From positions 62,001-126,000 of the forward strand of contig NZ_JAKLSQ010000018.1 in the NCBI RefSeq assembly GCF_022014495.1: 64,000 nt of DNA. The letters are read 5' to 3'. This DNA is from Sandaracinobacteroides sayramensis. Its GTDB lineage: Bacteria > Pseudomonadota > Alphaproteobacteria > Sphingomonadales > Sphingomonadaceae. The position numbers and the translations under genes were made by a program. Each line of letters opens with the position of its first letter. The first letter of the stretch is position 1. Shown here one piece after another: positions 27,513 through 35,106 of the stretch. The notes beneath the pieces were generated by a model, which was not told where the DNA came from, made no database searches, and saw only the letters and a list, made by a program, of their open reading frames with translations.

Positions 27513-28072
27513 GGCCGTTCGCCCAGCAGGGCGGACAGCCGGTCGGTCAAGGACTGGCGTTGCAGTGCTGGGCCGGATTCCGCTTCCACCGTGCCGGCCG
27601 GCAGACTGTCGCGCGGGGCAAGCGCCCAGCCTTGCGGGCAAAGCGGTCGCGCGCTTTCGAGATCGGCGGGGGCGACATACAGTGTTCCGCCTGCCAGCCC
27701 GGAAAGGCAGTCGGCGATCAGCGCCGACAGGGTTTCGAGCGAAACGCCCGGCTCGGTCGCCAGCACCGCCCGCGCGGCCCCATGGGCGAGATCGGCCAGT
27801 TCGCGCGCCAGCAGGCTTTCCAGACCCTCGAACAGGCGCAGGGCCAGTGCGCGCACCTCCGCCAGTTCGGCTGCGTGCCGCGCGGCCGACTCCGCAAGCG
27901 CCCGCTGCAACGCTTCCAGTTCCGGGCGCGCCTGCGCCAGCGCGGCGGCATGGCCTTCGCGCCAGCCGTCGGCCAGCGGATCGGGCCTGGGGACTGCCTG
28001 CATCGGCACCGGCTTCAGCAGCAGCGCCGCCACCGGAACCGCGCGCGCCTGGCGAAGCGAAGGCTCAGACAT
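27509..28072 (-). CDS. fliH: Flagellar assembly protein FliH
   Basis: 187 residues. An Ala/Arg/Glu-rich helical middle (EALQRALAESAARHAAELAEV) and a C-terminal globular part match the FliH/HrpE architecture that anchors FliI to the C-ring. Low sequence conservation is normal for FliH, so the call leans on architecture and the fixed gene order fliG-fliH-fliI. It overlaps fliG by 8 bases and fliI by 4. Confidence 0.8.
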   Translation of the reverse strand: MSEPSLRQARAVPVAALLLKPVPMQAVPRPDPLADGWREGHAAALAQARPELEALQRALAESAARHAAELAEVRALALRLFEGLESLLARELADLAHGAARAVLATEPGVSLETLSALIADCLSGLAGGTLYVAPADLESARPLCPQGWALAPRDSLPAGTVEAESGPALQRQSLTDRLSALLGERP

Positions 28073-29051
28073 AGGCCGGCCCCTTGCCGGGCAGGCTGAT
28101 CGTGCCTTCGGCCGCCAGACGCCGGGCGGCGGCGGCGATTCCCTTCTGCGCGGCGGCGGCTTCGTCCACCTTCACCGGGCCGCGATTGTCCATCTCGTCG
28201 CGCAGGGCCTCCGCCGCGCGCTGCGGCATGGCGGCCAGCAGCTTGTCCCGCAGCTCCTCGGGCGCGGCGCGCAAGGCCGGGATCAGCAGCTCCGCGTCCA
28301 GCGTCCGCAGCAGATTCTGCAAGCCGCGCGTTTCCAGCGTGGCAAGGTCGGCGAAGGTGAACAGCGTTTCGGACAGGATCTGCGCCGCCCCCGGATCGGC
28401 GTCGGAAAGCGCCTTCAGCGCCATGTCCTCGTCCAAGCCTGCAAGGTTGATGAGGTCGGCGGCGCGCTGCATCCCGCCCAGCCCGGTCAGCGGCTGGCGC
28501 GGGCGGGCGGTGGCGATTCGCTCGGCCAGCGCCGCGTCCAGCGCCTCGGCGGCGTGCGGCGTGACCGGGCGCAGAGTCGCGATCCGCCGCACCAGATCGG
28601 GCTGGCAATCGGCCGGCAGCCGCGCCAGCACCATGGCGGCGCGCGGCCCGGGAAGCTGCGCCAAAATCAGCGCCTGCGCCTGCGGATGCTCGCCTTCCAG
28701 CAGGCTGGCGATGGCATAGGGTTCCAGCCATTGCAGCCGCTCGAACAGCGGCGAGCGGGCGTCGTCGCCCAGCCGCTCGATCATGCCGCCGGCGCGCTCC
28801 TCGCCCAGCGCCCGGCCGAAGAGGTCGCGCACCGTCGGCGAGCCTTCGCCCACCGCCACCGTGTCGCGGGCGATATCCAGCACTTCGTCCAGCAGGGCGT
28901 CGATGGCGGCGGGGCTGGCTTCCGCCACCGAGAGCATGGCGCGGCCGATCGCCTCCACTTCGGCGGGTTCCAGCCGGGCGAGCAGTTGCGCCGCTTCCGG
29001 CTCCTCCAGCAGCAGCAGCAGCAGCGCCGTCTTTTCCGCTCCGGACAGCAT
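28065..29051 (-). CDS. fliG: Flagellar motor switch protein FliG
   Basis: 328 residues, normal length. The N-terminal domain (LSGAEKTALLLLLL), the EHPQAQALILAQLP middle-domain motif (usual form EHPQTIALIL) and a C-terminal torque helix segment (LIPALRAAPEELRDKLLAAMPQRAAE with a following DEMDNRGPVKVDE) are present. FliG couples the MS ring to the C-ring and contacts the stator. The ATG overlaps the fliF stop by one base. Confidence 0.93.
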   Translation of the reverse strand: MLSGAEKTALLLLLLEEPEAAQLLARLEPAEVEAIGRAMLSVAEASPAAIDALLDEVLDIARDTVAVGEGSPTVRDLFGRALGEERAGGMIERLGDDARSPLFERLQWLEPYAIASLLEGEHPQAQALILAQLPGPRAAMVLARLPADCQPDLVRRIATLRPVTPHAAEALDAALAERIATARPRQPLTGLGGMQRAADLINLAGLDEDMALKALSDADPGAAQILSETLFTFADLATLETRGLQNLLRTLDAELLIPALRAAPEELRDKLLAAMPQRAAEALRDEMDNRGPVKVDEAAAAQKGIAAAARRLAAEGTISLPGKGPAYV

Positions 29052-30652
29052 CAGGCCTTCACCTCCTCAGTTTCGGCGGGAGCGGCCAGCAGGCGGCGGG
29101 CGACGGCGGTGGCCCGCGCGCTGTCGGTCGCGGCCAGCAGCCGCGCCTCGGCCAGTTTCGCGCTGTAATCGACGGGAAGGATCGGCTGCGGTTCGGGCAG
29201 AAGCTCTGGCGCCGGCAGCGCCGCCGGCCGGGCCGTGCGCTGGAGGAAGCGCCGGGTCAGCGGCCGCAGCACGAAGCCGATCAGCGCCACGGCGACCAGC
29301 GCCACCGCCAGCCATTTGGCGCTTTCCACCACCACCGGCTCCTTCCAGAGCGGTACTTCGGTTTCGACGGGCGCGGCGAAGGGGCGGGCGGCAACGGCGA
29401 TCCGGTCGCCGCGCCCCTCGTCATAGCCGACCGCGCCTTCCACCAGCGCGCGGATGTCCGCCAGCACCTTCGCCTGCCCGGCCGCCGGCCCCAGCGCGTC
29501 GGCGCGGATGGCGACCGCCGCCGTCAGCCGCCGCACCTGTCCGCCCGAACGGCTGGTCACTTCCACCGAGCGGCCGAGCTCATAATTGCGGGTGGCGGAT
29601 TCATTGCCCGTCGTCTGGACCGTCGGCCCGGAGGCCGCCGGCGGCGGAGTGGCCGTCACTGTCGCGGCGGACGGGATGGTGTTGCTGAGCGCGCCGGGTA
29701 TCCCCATCGCGCGCGGCTCGGAGGAGGTGCTGCGGCTCGACTGTTCGGAGCGCAGCGCGCCCTCCTTATCGTAGCGTTCCTGCGAGGCTTCGCGCGCGGC
29801 GAAATCCAGCTCCACCGAGACCTGCGCCGAGACATTCTCCGGCCCGACGACCGGCCCCAGCAGCGCCAGGATCGACTGGCGCGCGCGCGCCTCCATCTCC
29901 GCCTGCACCCGCAGCCGCCGGTCGTCGGCGGACATGCGGCCGGCGCCCGGCTCGCCCGCCAGCATCCGCCCCATCTGGTCGGCGATGGCCACATTGTCCG
30001 GCGAAAGGCCGGGCACCGCGCCCGCCACCAGATGCACGATGGAGCGCGCCTGCGCGTCGGAGAGGGTGCGGCCCGGCGCCAGCGTCAGCGTGACGGAGGC
30101 GGTGACTGGCGCCCGCTCGCGCACGAAGGGGGAGGCTTCCGGCTGGGCGATCAGCACCCGCGCCGCCTCCACCCCCTGCAGCGATTCGATGGACGCGGCG
30201 AGGTCGCGTTCCTGCGCGGATTTCAGCCGCGCCCCTTCGATGGCGCGGCTGGTGCCGAGCGGCATGTCGGCCAGCAGTTCGGCGCCTCCGGGCGCGGCGC
30301 GGGGCAGGCCCTGCCCGGCCAGCAGCATGCGGGCGCGGGCGTGGTCGTCGGGCGGCAGCAGCACGTCTCCGGTCGCGCGGTCGAGCGCGACCTTCATCCC
30401 CGCCTGTTCCAGCGCCGCGACGACCGCCGCCTTGTCGCTTTCCGGCAGTTGCCGGAACAGCGGCGCGCGTTCGGGCGGGGCGAAGATCAGCCAGCCTATC
30501 AGCGCCAGCGCGATGGCGGCGGCGGCAAGGGCGGGCAGCGCCGCGCGCGAGGCCAGCGGGCTGGCGCGCAGCTTGTCCAGCGGCCCGGCGAGTGCCGCCG
30601 GAAGGGCGGGGCGGTCGGGCAGGGAAGCGGGTGAAACAGCAGCGTCCGCCAT
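29051..30652 (-). CDS. fliF: Flagellar MS-ring protein FliF
   Basis: 533 residues. Two membrane helices (~40-65 and ~445-465) enclose the periplasmic ring-building domains. Diagnostic segments are APLFRQLPESDKAAVVAALEQAGMKV, the LARTIEsLQGVxxARVxIA-like ESLQGVEAARVLIAQPE, and VSAQVSVELDFAAREASQERYD. FliF nucleates basal body assembly. It follows fliE by one base. Confidence 0.95.
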   Translation of the reverse strand: MADAAVSPASLPDRPALPAALAGPLDKLRASPLASRAALPALAAAAIALALIGWLIFAPPERAPLFRQLPESDKAAVVAALEQAGMKVALDRATGDVLLPPDDHARARMLLAGQGLPRAAPGGAELLADMPLGTSRAIEGARLKSAQERDLAASIESLQGVEAARVLIAQPEASPFVRERAPVTASVTLTLAPGRTLSDAQARSIVHLVAGAVPGLSPDNVAIADQMGRMLAGEPGAGRMSADDRRLRVQAEMEARARQSILALLGPVVGPENVSAQVSVELDFAAREASQERYDKEGALRSEQSSRSTSSEPRAMGIPGALSNTIPSAATVTATPPPAASGPTVQTTGNESATRNYELGRSVEVTSRSGGQVRRLTAAVAIRADALGPAAGQAKVLADIRALVEGAVGYDEGRGDRIAVAARPFAAPVETEVPLWKEPVVVESAKWLAVALVAVALIGFVLRPLTRRFLQRTARPAALPAPELLPEPQPILPVDYSAKLAEARLLAATDSARATAVARRLLAAPAETEEVKA

Positions 30653-30653
30653 C

Positions 30654-30995
30654 TTACACCGGCATGTTCATGATGTCGCGATAGGCGGTCAGCAGCCGGT
30701 TGCGGGCCTGCAAGGTCGCCTCGAAAGCGATGGACGCCTTCTGCCGGCTCAGCATCACCGAGGCGATGTCGTGCGTGTCGCCCCGCTCCCAGGCGGCGCC
30801 ATCGGCGCTGCTGGTGCTTTGCAGGCCGTTCACGGCTTGCAGAGCCTGCTGCATGGCGGCGCCGAAGCCGCCGAGCTTCGCGGCCTCGGCTGGGCCGCCG
30901 ATGCGGGCGGCGGAAAGCGCCTGGCTGCGCTCCAGTATCTCGGCCCGCAAGGCCAGCACGCCGGACAGGCCGAGGGAGGGGGAAAGGCCGCTCAT
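30654..30995 (-). CDS. fliE: Flagellar hook-basal body complex protein FliE
   Basis: 113 residues, normal length. The C-terminal half carries the FliE signature DIASVMLSRQKASIAFEATLQARNRLLTAYRDIMNMPV (near residues 75-113), which joins the rod to the MS ring. Its ATG overlaps the stop of the sigma-54 regulator by four bases, so regulator and structural genes share one transcript. Confidence 0.93.
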   Translation of the reverse strand: MSGLSPSLGLSGVLALRAEILERSQALSAARIGGPAEAAKLGGFGAAMQQALQAVNGLQSTSSADGAAWERGDTHDIASVMLSRQKASIAFEATLQARNRLLTAYRDIMNMPV

Positions 30996-31996
30996 GCCAT
31001 CGCCGCCTGCAAGGGTGGCGCCGCGCGCCGGCGCGGCCGGCCTGCCAGCGCCGCCAGCTTGTAGCGCAGCGCGCGTTCGGAAATGCCCAGCCGCCGCGCC
31101 GCCTCACCCTTGCGGCCGGCGCTTTCGGCCAGCGCCACTTCCACATCCCGCGCCTCGCGGTGGCGCTGGCGGTCGGCCAGCGTCAGCGGCTGGGCGGCCG
31201 GCAAGGCCAGATGCTCGGGGCCGACCGGGCCGCTGCCGGCCAGGATCGCGGCGCGCTGCAACTGGTTCGAAAGCTCCCGCACATTGCCCGGCCAGTCGTG
31301 GCGCAGCAGCGCCTCTAGCGCCGGCTCGGTGAAGCGGGCGCAAAGGCCCAGCCGGCGGACCAGAGTGGCCGCCAGCGGCAATATATCCCCGGGGCGCGCG
31401 GCAAGCGGCGTGAGCGCGATGGGAAAGACCGACAGCCGCCAGTAAAGGTCGGCGCGGAAACGCCCCGCCTCCACTTCGGCTTCCAGATCGCGGTTGGTGG
31501 CGGCCAGCAGCCGCACATCCACCTTCACCGGGGCCGTGGCGCCCAGCGGCAGCACTTCCCCCTGCTCCACCGCGCGCAGCAGCTTCGCCTGCAAGGTGAG
31601 AGGCATTTCGCCCAGTTCGTCCAGGAACAGCGTCCCGCCGTCCGCAGCGCGGAAGAGGCCGGGGGCCGCCCCTTGCGCGCCGGTGAAGGCGCCGCGCTCA
31701 TGGCCGAACAGCATCGCTTCCAGCATCGCGTCCGGAAGGGCGGCGCAATTGACCGCCAGGAACGGGGCGCCGGCGCGGGGGCTTTCCTCGTGCAGGAAGC
31801 GGGCCATCACTTCCTTCCCCGCGCCCGAGGGGCCGGTCACCAGCACCGTCGCCCGGCCGCCCGCCGCGCGGCGGGCGAGGTCGAACAAGGCCCGGCTTGC
31901 GGGATCGGCGGCCACCGGTCCGGGCCGGTCCTCCGCCAGAAGCGCCGCGAAGCGCCGGGCCAGCGGCCCCGTTGCATCCTGCCTGTCGTCGGTCAT
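30992..31996 (-). CDS. Sigma-54-dependent activator of the flagellar operon (no receiver domain)
   Basis: 334 residues. After ~35 N-terminal residues comes the AAA+ domain of bacterial enhancer-binding proteins: Walker A GPSGAGKEV, the sigma-54-contacting loop GAFTGA, Walker B GGTLFLDELGE, and RLLAATNRDLE. The C-terminus has a Fis-type helix-turn-helix (GRKGEAARRLGISERALRYKL). No response-regulator receiver or GAF domain precedes the AAA+ domain, so activity may be set by amount or by a partner, as for FlbD/FliX-like control (inference). It heads the flagellar operon and lies behind a sigma-54 promoter (32144-32160), implying autoregulation. ATG 31996 with GGGGGA upstream is preferred over a TTG at 32008. 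Confidence 0.92.
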   Translation of the reverse strand: MTDDRQDATGPLARRFAALLAEDRPGPVAADPASRALFDLARRAAGGRATVLVTGPSGAGKEVMARFLHEESPRAGAPFLAVNCAALPDAMLEAMLFGHERGAFTGAQGAAPGLFRAADGGTLFLDELGEMPLTLQAKLLRAVEQGEVLPLGATAPVKVDVRLLAATNRDLEAEVEAGRFRADLYWRLSVFPIALTPLAARPGDILPLAATLVRRLGLCARFTEPALEALLRHDWPGNVRELSNQLQRAAILAGSGPVGPEHLALPAAQPLTLADRQRHREARDVEVALAESAGRKGEAARRLGISERALRYKLAALAGRPRRRAAPPLQAAMA

Positions 31997-32143
31997 CCAA
32001 TCCCCCAAGCTCTCGACATGAACGGCACCGGAAGGGGCCCGCCGGGAGGGTCAGGCCCGGCGGGCACGGCCGTGATGCTGGCGTCAGGGCTGCTGAGGGG
32101 TCGACGCAAACATTCCGGTAACCGGCCGTTCAGCGGAGGGAGA

Positions 32144-32160
32144 AGCAAAAGCCGTGCCAA
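32144..32160 (-). promoter_or_regulatory. Sigma-54 (-24/-12) promoter of the flagellar operon
   Basis: Read on the minus strand: TTGGCACGGCTTTTGCT. It has GG and GC exactly ten bases apart and matches the consensus TGGCAC-N5-TTGC at every key base. Transcription would begin near 32132, about 135 bases before the activator's ATG. The downstream genes are flagellar and the first encodes a sigma-54 activator. Confidence 0.85.
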
Positions 32161-32211
32161 CCGCCCGCCCCTGGGCGGCGGCGTGGGATCGGGGCGGAAA
32201 GCGCCAATCGG

Positions 32212-32239
32212 TTGACGCTTCGGAACCGGAAAGCGTCAA
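32212..32239. promoter_or_regulatory. Palindrome in enhancer position upstream of the sigma-54 promoter
   Basis: TTGACGCTT, 10-base spacer, AAGCGTCAA: perfect 9-base arms, 52-79 bases upstream of the -24 element. Distance and symmetry suit binding of the activator encoded just downstream. It could alternatively be a 3' hairpin of arfB, whose stop is 35 bases away, but no T-tract follows it. Confidence 0.5.
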
Positions 32240-32273
32240 AATCCTGACGGCCGGCGATTCAGTCGGCCAGCGC

Positions 32274-32702
32274 TTAGTCAGCCGTGGGCTTGCCTCGCCC
32301 GGACTTCACGCCCGAACGGCGCTTCTTGGAATCCAGCCGCCGGGTCTTGGAACCCATGGTCGGCTTGGTGGGGCGGCGCTTCTTCGGAATCACCGCGGCG
32401 GCCGCCAGCAGCTCCATGAGGCGCTGCACGGCATCCTCGCGGTTGGCGCCCTGCGTGCGGAAACGCTCGGCGAAGATCAGGATCTCGCCCGCGTCGGTGA
32501 AGCGCGAGCCCGCCAGCTTCGCCGCCCGCGCCTTCAGCGGCGGCGGCAGCGAGGGGGAGCCGGCCAGGTCGAAGCGCAATTCCGCCGCCGTCGACACCTT
32601 GTTCACATTCTGCCCGCCCGGCCCGGAAGCGCGGACGAAGCGGAACGCCAGCTCGTCTTCGTGGATGGCGAGGCCGGGCGCGAACTCCAGCCAGCCGGTC
32701 AT
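32274..32702 (-). CDS. arfB: Alternative ribosome-rescue factor ArfB (YaeJ)
   Basis: 142 residues. The catalytic GGQ lies in RASGPGGQNVNKVST near residue 30, typical of release-factor-like peptidyl-tRNA hydrolases. The C-terminal ~35 residues are very basic (KKRRPTKPTMGSKTRRLDSKKRRSG, positions ~107-131), the tail that enters the empty mRNA channel of stalled ribosomes. Normal length. ATG 32702 overlaps the stop of the transporter upstream (ATGA), so they are one operon. Confidence 0.92.
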   Translation of the reverse strand: MTGWLEFAPGLAIHEDELAFRFVRASGPGGQNVNKVSTAAELRFDLAGSPSLPPPLKARAAKLAGSRFTDAGEILIFAERFRTQGANREDAVQRLMELLAAAAVIPKKRRPTKPTMGSKTRRLDSKKRRSGVKSGRGKPTAD

Positions 32703-33895
32703 GCGCGGGTCACCCGGTGCAAGGCCCAGGCCGAGCCGGCGAACCCGGCCGCCATCGCCGCCGCCATCGCCAGCGGCCCGGCGGCGGCGAAGGGGGCGGT
32801 AAGCGCACCGGCCAGCGCCCCGAAGGCGAAGGCGCCGGCGCCGATCAGCGCCGAAATGGCGCCGGCCCGTTCCGGCATGGCGCCCAGCGCCAGGGCCGAG
32901 CTGTTGGCCGAGACGAAGCCGTAGGAGCCCAGACCCAGGAACAGCAGCGCCATGGTCACGCCGAGGCCGGCCTGGCCGAACAGCGCCAGCAGCAGCAGGA
33001 TCGCCGCGAAGCCCAGCGCCGCCAGCGAGCCGCGCCGCGCCACCACGTCCGGCGGGAAGCGCAGCAGCAGGCGGCGGTTGATCTGGGTGGTGAACACCAG
33101 CCCCAGCGCGTTCAGCGCGAAGATCCAGCCGAAGGCGGAAGGCGGCTGGTGGAAATGCTCCATGAAAAGCGCGGGCGAGGCCGCTATATAGGCGAAGAGC
33201 GAGGCGCCGTTCAAGGCGCCTGCGCCCACGAACCCCAGCACATGCGGATCCTTCAGCGCCGCCCAATAGCTGCCGAGCGGGCTTTCCCCGGCGGCCTGCG
33301 CCGCCGCCTCGGGGCTGAGGCTTTCCGGCAGCCCGAAGAACACCGCCGCGCCGACCGCCAGCCCGAAGGCCACCAGCACCAGGAAGATGGAGTGCCAGCC
33401 GAACAGATGCATCAGCCCGGCGCCCAGCGTCGGCGCCAGCATGGGCGCCACCGCCAGCACCAGGAAGGTCAGGCTGAAGAGGCGGGCCGACTCCGTGGTG
33501 TCGAACCGGTCGCGGACGACGGCGCGCGAGATCACCACCCCGGCGCAGGCGCCCAGCCCCTGCACGAACCGCCCGGCCGACAGCGTTTCGATGCTGGGCG
33601 CGAAGACCAGCGCCAGCGACGCCAGCGTGTAGAGCAATATGCCCGCCAGCAGCGGCAGCCGTCGCCCCACCCGGTCGGACAGCGGGCCGAAGCCGAGCTG
33701 GCCGATCGCCATGCCGGCAAGGAAGGCCGACACGGTGAATTGCGCGGCGGCGGCGGTCGCGCCGAAATCCCGGGCGATGCTGGGCAGCGCCGGCAGATAG
33801 AGGTCGATCGAGAGCGCGCCGAAAGCGGTCAGCGACCCGGCGAGCAGGATGAAGCCGGTCGTCGGGCGGTTGTCGGCGGGAACGGGCGCGTGCAT
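32699..33895 (-). CDS. Bcr/CflA-type multidrug efflux MFS transporter
   Basis: 398 residues with about twelve hydrophobic helices. The Bcr/CflA branch is recognisable from STDLYLPALP-like ALSIDLYLPALPSIARDF in the first helix region, the GQLGFGPLSDRVGRRLPLL loop 2-3 motif, and QGLGACAGVVISRAVVRDRF. These drug:proton antiporters export bicyclomycin, sulfonamides or chloramphenicol in other species; the actual substrates here are unknown. Coupled to arfB. Confidence 0.88.
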   Translation of the reverse strand: MHAPVPADNRPTTGFILLAGSLTAFGALSIDLYLPALPSIARDFGATAAAAQFTVSAFLAGMAIGQLGFGPLSDRVGRRLPLLAGILLYTLASLALVFAPSIETLSAGRFVQGLGACAGVVISRAVVRDRFDTTESARLFSLTFLVLAVAPMLAPTLGAGLMHLFGWHSIFLVLVAFGLAVGAAVFFGLPESLSPEAAAQAAGESPLGSYWAALKDPHVLGFVGAGALNGASLFAYIAASPALFMEHFHQPPSAFGWIFALNALGLVFTTQINRRLLLRFPPDVVARRGSLAALGFAAILLLLALFGQAGLGVTMALLFLGLGSYGFVSANSSALALGAMPERAGAISALIGAGAFAFGALAGALTAPFAAAGPLAMAAAMAAGFAGSAWALHRVTRA

Positions 33896-34036
33896 GCGGG
33901 GCGCCTAGCACGCCCGCTTGCCCTTGGCACCTGCCCGCGCCTCAAGTAACGGGGCGGCGTTCAGGGCCGAAAGCCAGAAGCGAAAGCCAGAAGCGAAAGG
34001 ATGAAAGCGGATGCACGCCGGACCCAAGGCCTTCGC

Positions 34037-34510
34037 ATGACGAAGGTCCTCGCCATTTCCTCGACCGGCGGCCACTGGGTGCAGCTGCTGCGGCTGTCGC
34101 CCGCCTGGGACGGGTGCGAGGTGCATTACGCCACCACCACCGGCGACTTCCGCCAGCGCGTCGCCGATCTGGCGGCGGCGCGCGGCCAGAAGGCGCCGGG
34201 CTATCACATCTTCACCGACGCCAACCGCTGGCAGAAGGCGCGGCTGGTGAAGCAGATGCTGGAAGTGACGGCGATCCTGATGAAGGTCCGCCCCGATGTC
34301 GTCATCAGCACCGGGGCGTCGGCCGGCTATTTCGCGATCCGGGTGGGCAGGATGCTGGGCGCCCGCACCTGCTGGGTGGACAGCATCGCCAACGCCGAAG
34401 TCCTGTCGCTGTCCGGGGAAAAGGTGGGCCCGCACGCCGACCTCTGGCTGACGCAATGGCCGCATCTGGCGAAGCCGGGCGGCCCTCTGTGCAAGGGAAG
34501 CGTGCTGTGA
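34037..34510 (+). CDS. Alg14/PssD-like membrane subunit of a split glycosyltransferase
   Basis: 157 residues. VLAISSTGGHWVQLLRL near the start is the glycine-rich motif of the Alg14/PssD family, and PDVVISTGASAGYFAIRVGRMLGARTCWVDS matches the second family block. In eukaryotes and EPS loci this subunit recruits the catalytic Alg13/PssE partner to the membrane; here that partner follows immediately with a GTGA overlap. Acceptor and sugar donor (UDP-GlcNAc or UDP-glucuronate in known pairs) cannot be told. ATG 34037 (MTKVLAISS) is preferred over the longer frame from 34001. No other polysaccharide genes are nearby. Confidence 0.78.
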   Translation: MTKVLAISSTGGHWVQLLRLSPAWDGCEVHYATTTGDFRQRVADLAAARGQKAPGYHIFTDANRWQKARLVKQMLEVTAILMKVRPDVVISTGASAGYFAIRVGRMLGARTCWVDSIANAEVLSLSGEKVGPHADLWLTQWPHLAKPGGPLCKGSVL

Positions 34511-35004
34511 TCTTCCTCACCGTCGGAACGCAGGAACCGTTCGACCGGCTGGTCGCCGCCGTCGACGACTGGGCCGCCGCCCACGACACCCCCATCTTCG
34601 GGCAATTGGGCGCGCTGAAGCCGGACAGCTACCGCCCGAAGCATTTCGAATGGCGCGACTTCATCAGCGCCGACGACTATCAGCGGCGGCTGGAGGCGAG
34701 CGACCTGCTGGTGGCGCATGTCGGCATGGGCTCGATCATCTCCGCCCTCACCTTCGGCAAGCCGCTGGTGATGATGGCCCGCCGCGCTGCGCTCGGCGAG
34801 CATCGCAACGAGCATCAACTGGCGACCGCCGCCCGCTTCGAGGGGCGCGCCGGCCTGCATATCGCCGCCGAAGCAGCGGATGTGGGGCCGCTCATCGACC
34901 GGGTGCAGGCCTCTGGCGGCGACGGGGCGGCGGCCGGGCTTTCGCCCTATGCTGCGCCGGAACTGATCGAGACGCTGAAAAGCTTCATCCACGCCGGGCG
35001 CTGA
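34507..35004 (+). CDS. Alg13/PssE-like catalytic subunit of a split glycosyltransferase
   Basis: 165 residues corresponding to the C-terminal GT-B half (GT28 type). It starts IFLTVGTQEPFDRLV; the donor-binding region reads LLVAHVGMGSIISALTFGKPLVMMARRAALGEHRNEHQ, with the conserved His-Gly-Ser-Glu/Asn-type residues. The start is GTG 34507, overlapping the stop of the Alg14-like gene by four bases. A second in-frame repeat of its final 32 bases follows the stop (34982-35045). Confidence 0.78.
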   Translation: MIFLTVGTQEPFDRLVAAVDDWAAAHDTPIFGQLGALKPDSYRPKHFEWRDFISADDYQRRLEASDLLVAHVGMGSIISALTFGKPLVMMARRAALGEHRNEHQLATAARFEGRAGLHIAAEAADVGPLIDRVQASGGDGAAAGLSPYAAPELIETLKSFIHAGR

Positions 35005-35045
35005 CCCGGAAACGCTTCATCCACGCCGGGTGCCGACCCGGACAA
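34982..35045 (+). repeat. Imperfect tandem duplication of a gene's 3' end
   Basis: Two 32-base units (34982-35013 and 35014-35045) starting GCTTCATCCACGCCGGG, differing at four positions. The first contains the last codons and stop of the Alg13-like gene. The duplication sits between that gene and hom. Confidence 0.75.
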
Positions 35046-35106
35046 GCGCCACTTCATCCCAACCGCCCCTTCCCTCGGGGCCAAAGTTCCGGCAAGGCCC
35101 CGCGAC

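Noticed and set aside
26397-29168. 923-codon plus-strand open frame
   Set aside because: Antisense to fliI, fliH and fliG, all of which show motifs; composition is that of a shadow frame.
32274-33911. 545-codon minus-strand frame ending in arfB
   Set aside because: Only the last 142 codons are ArfB; the rest is a shifted reading of the MFS transporter gene.
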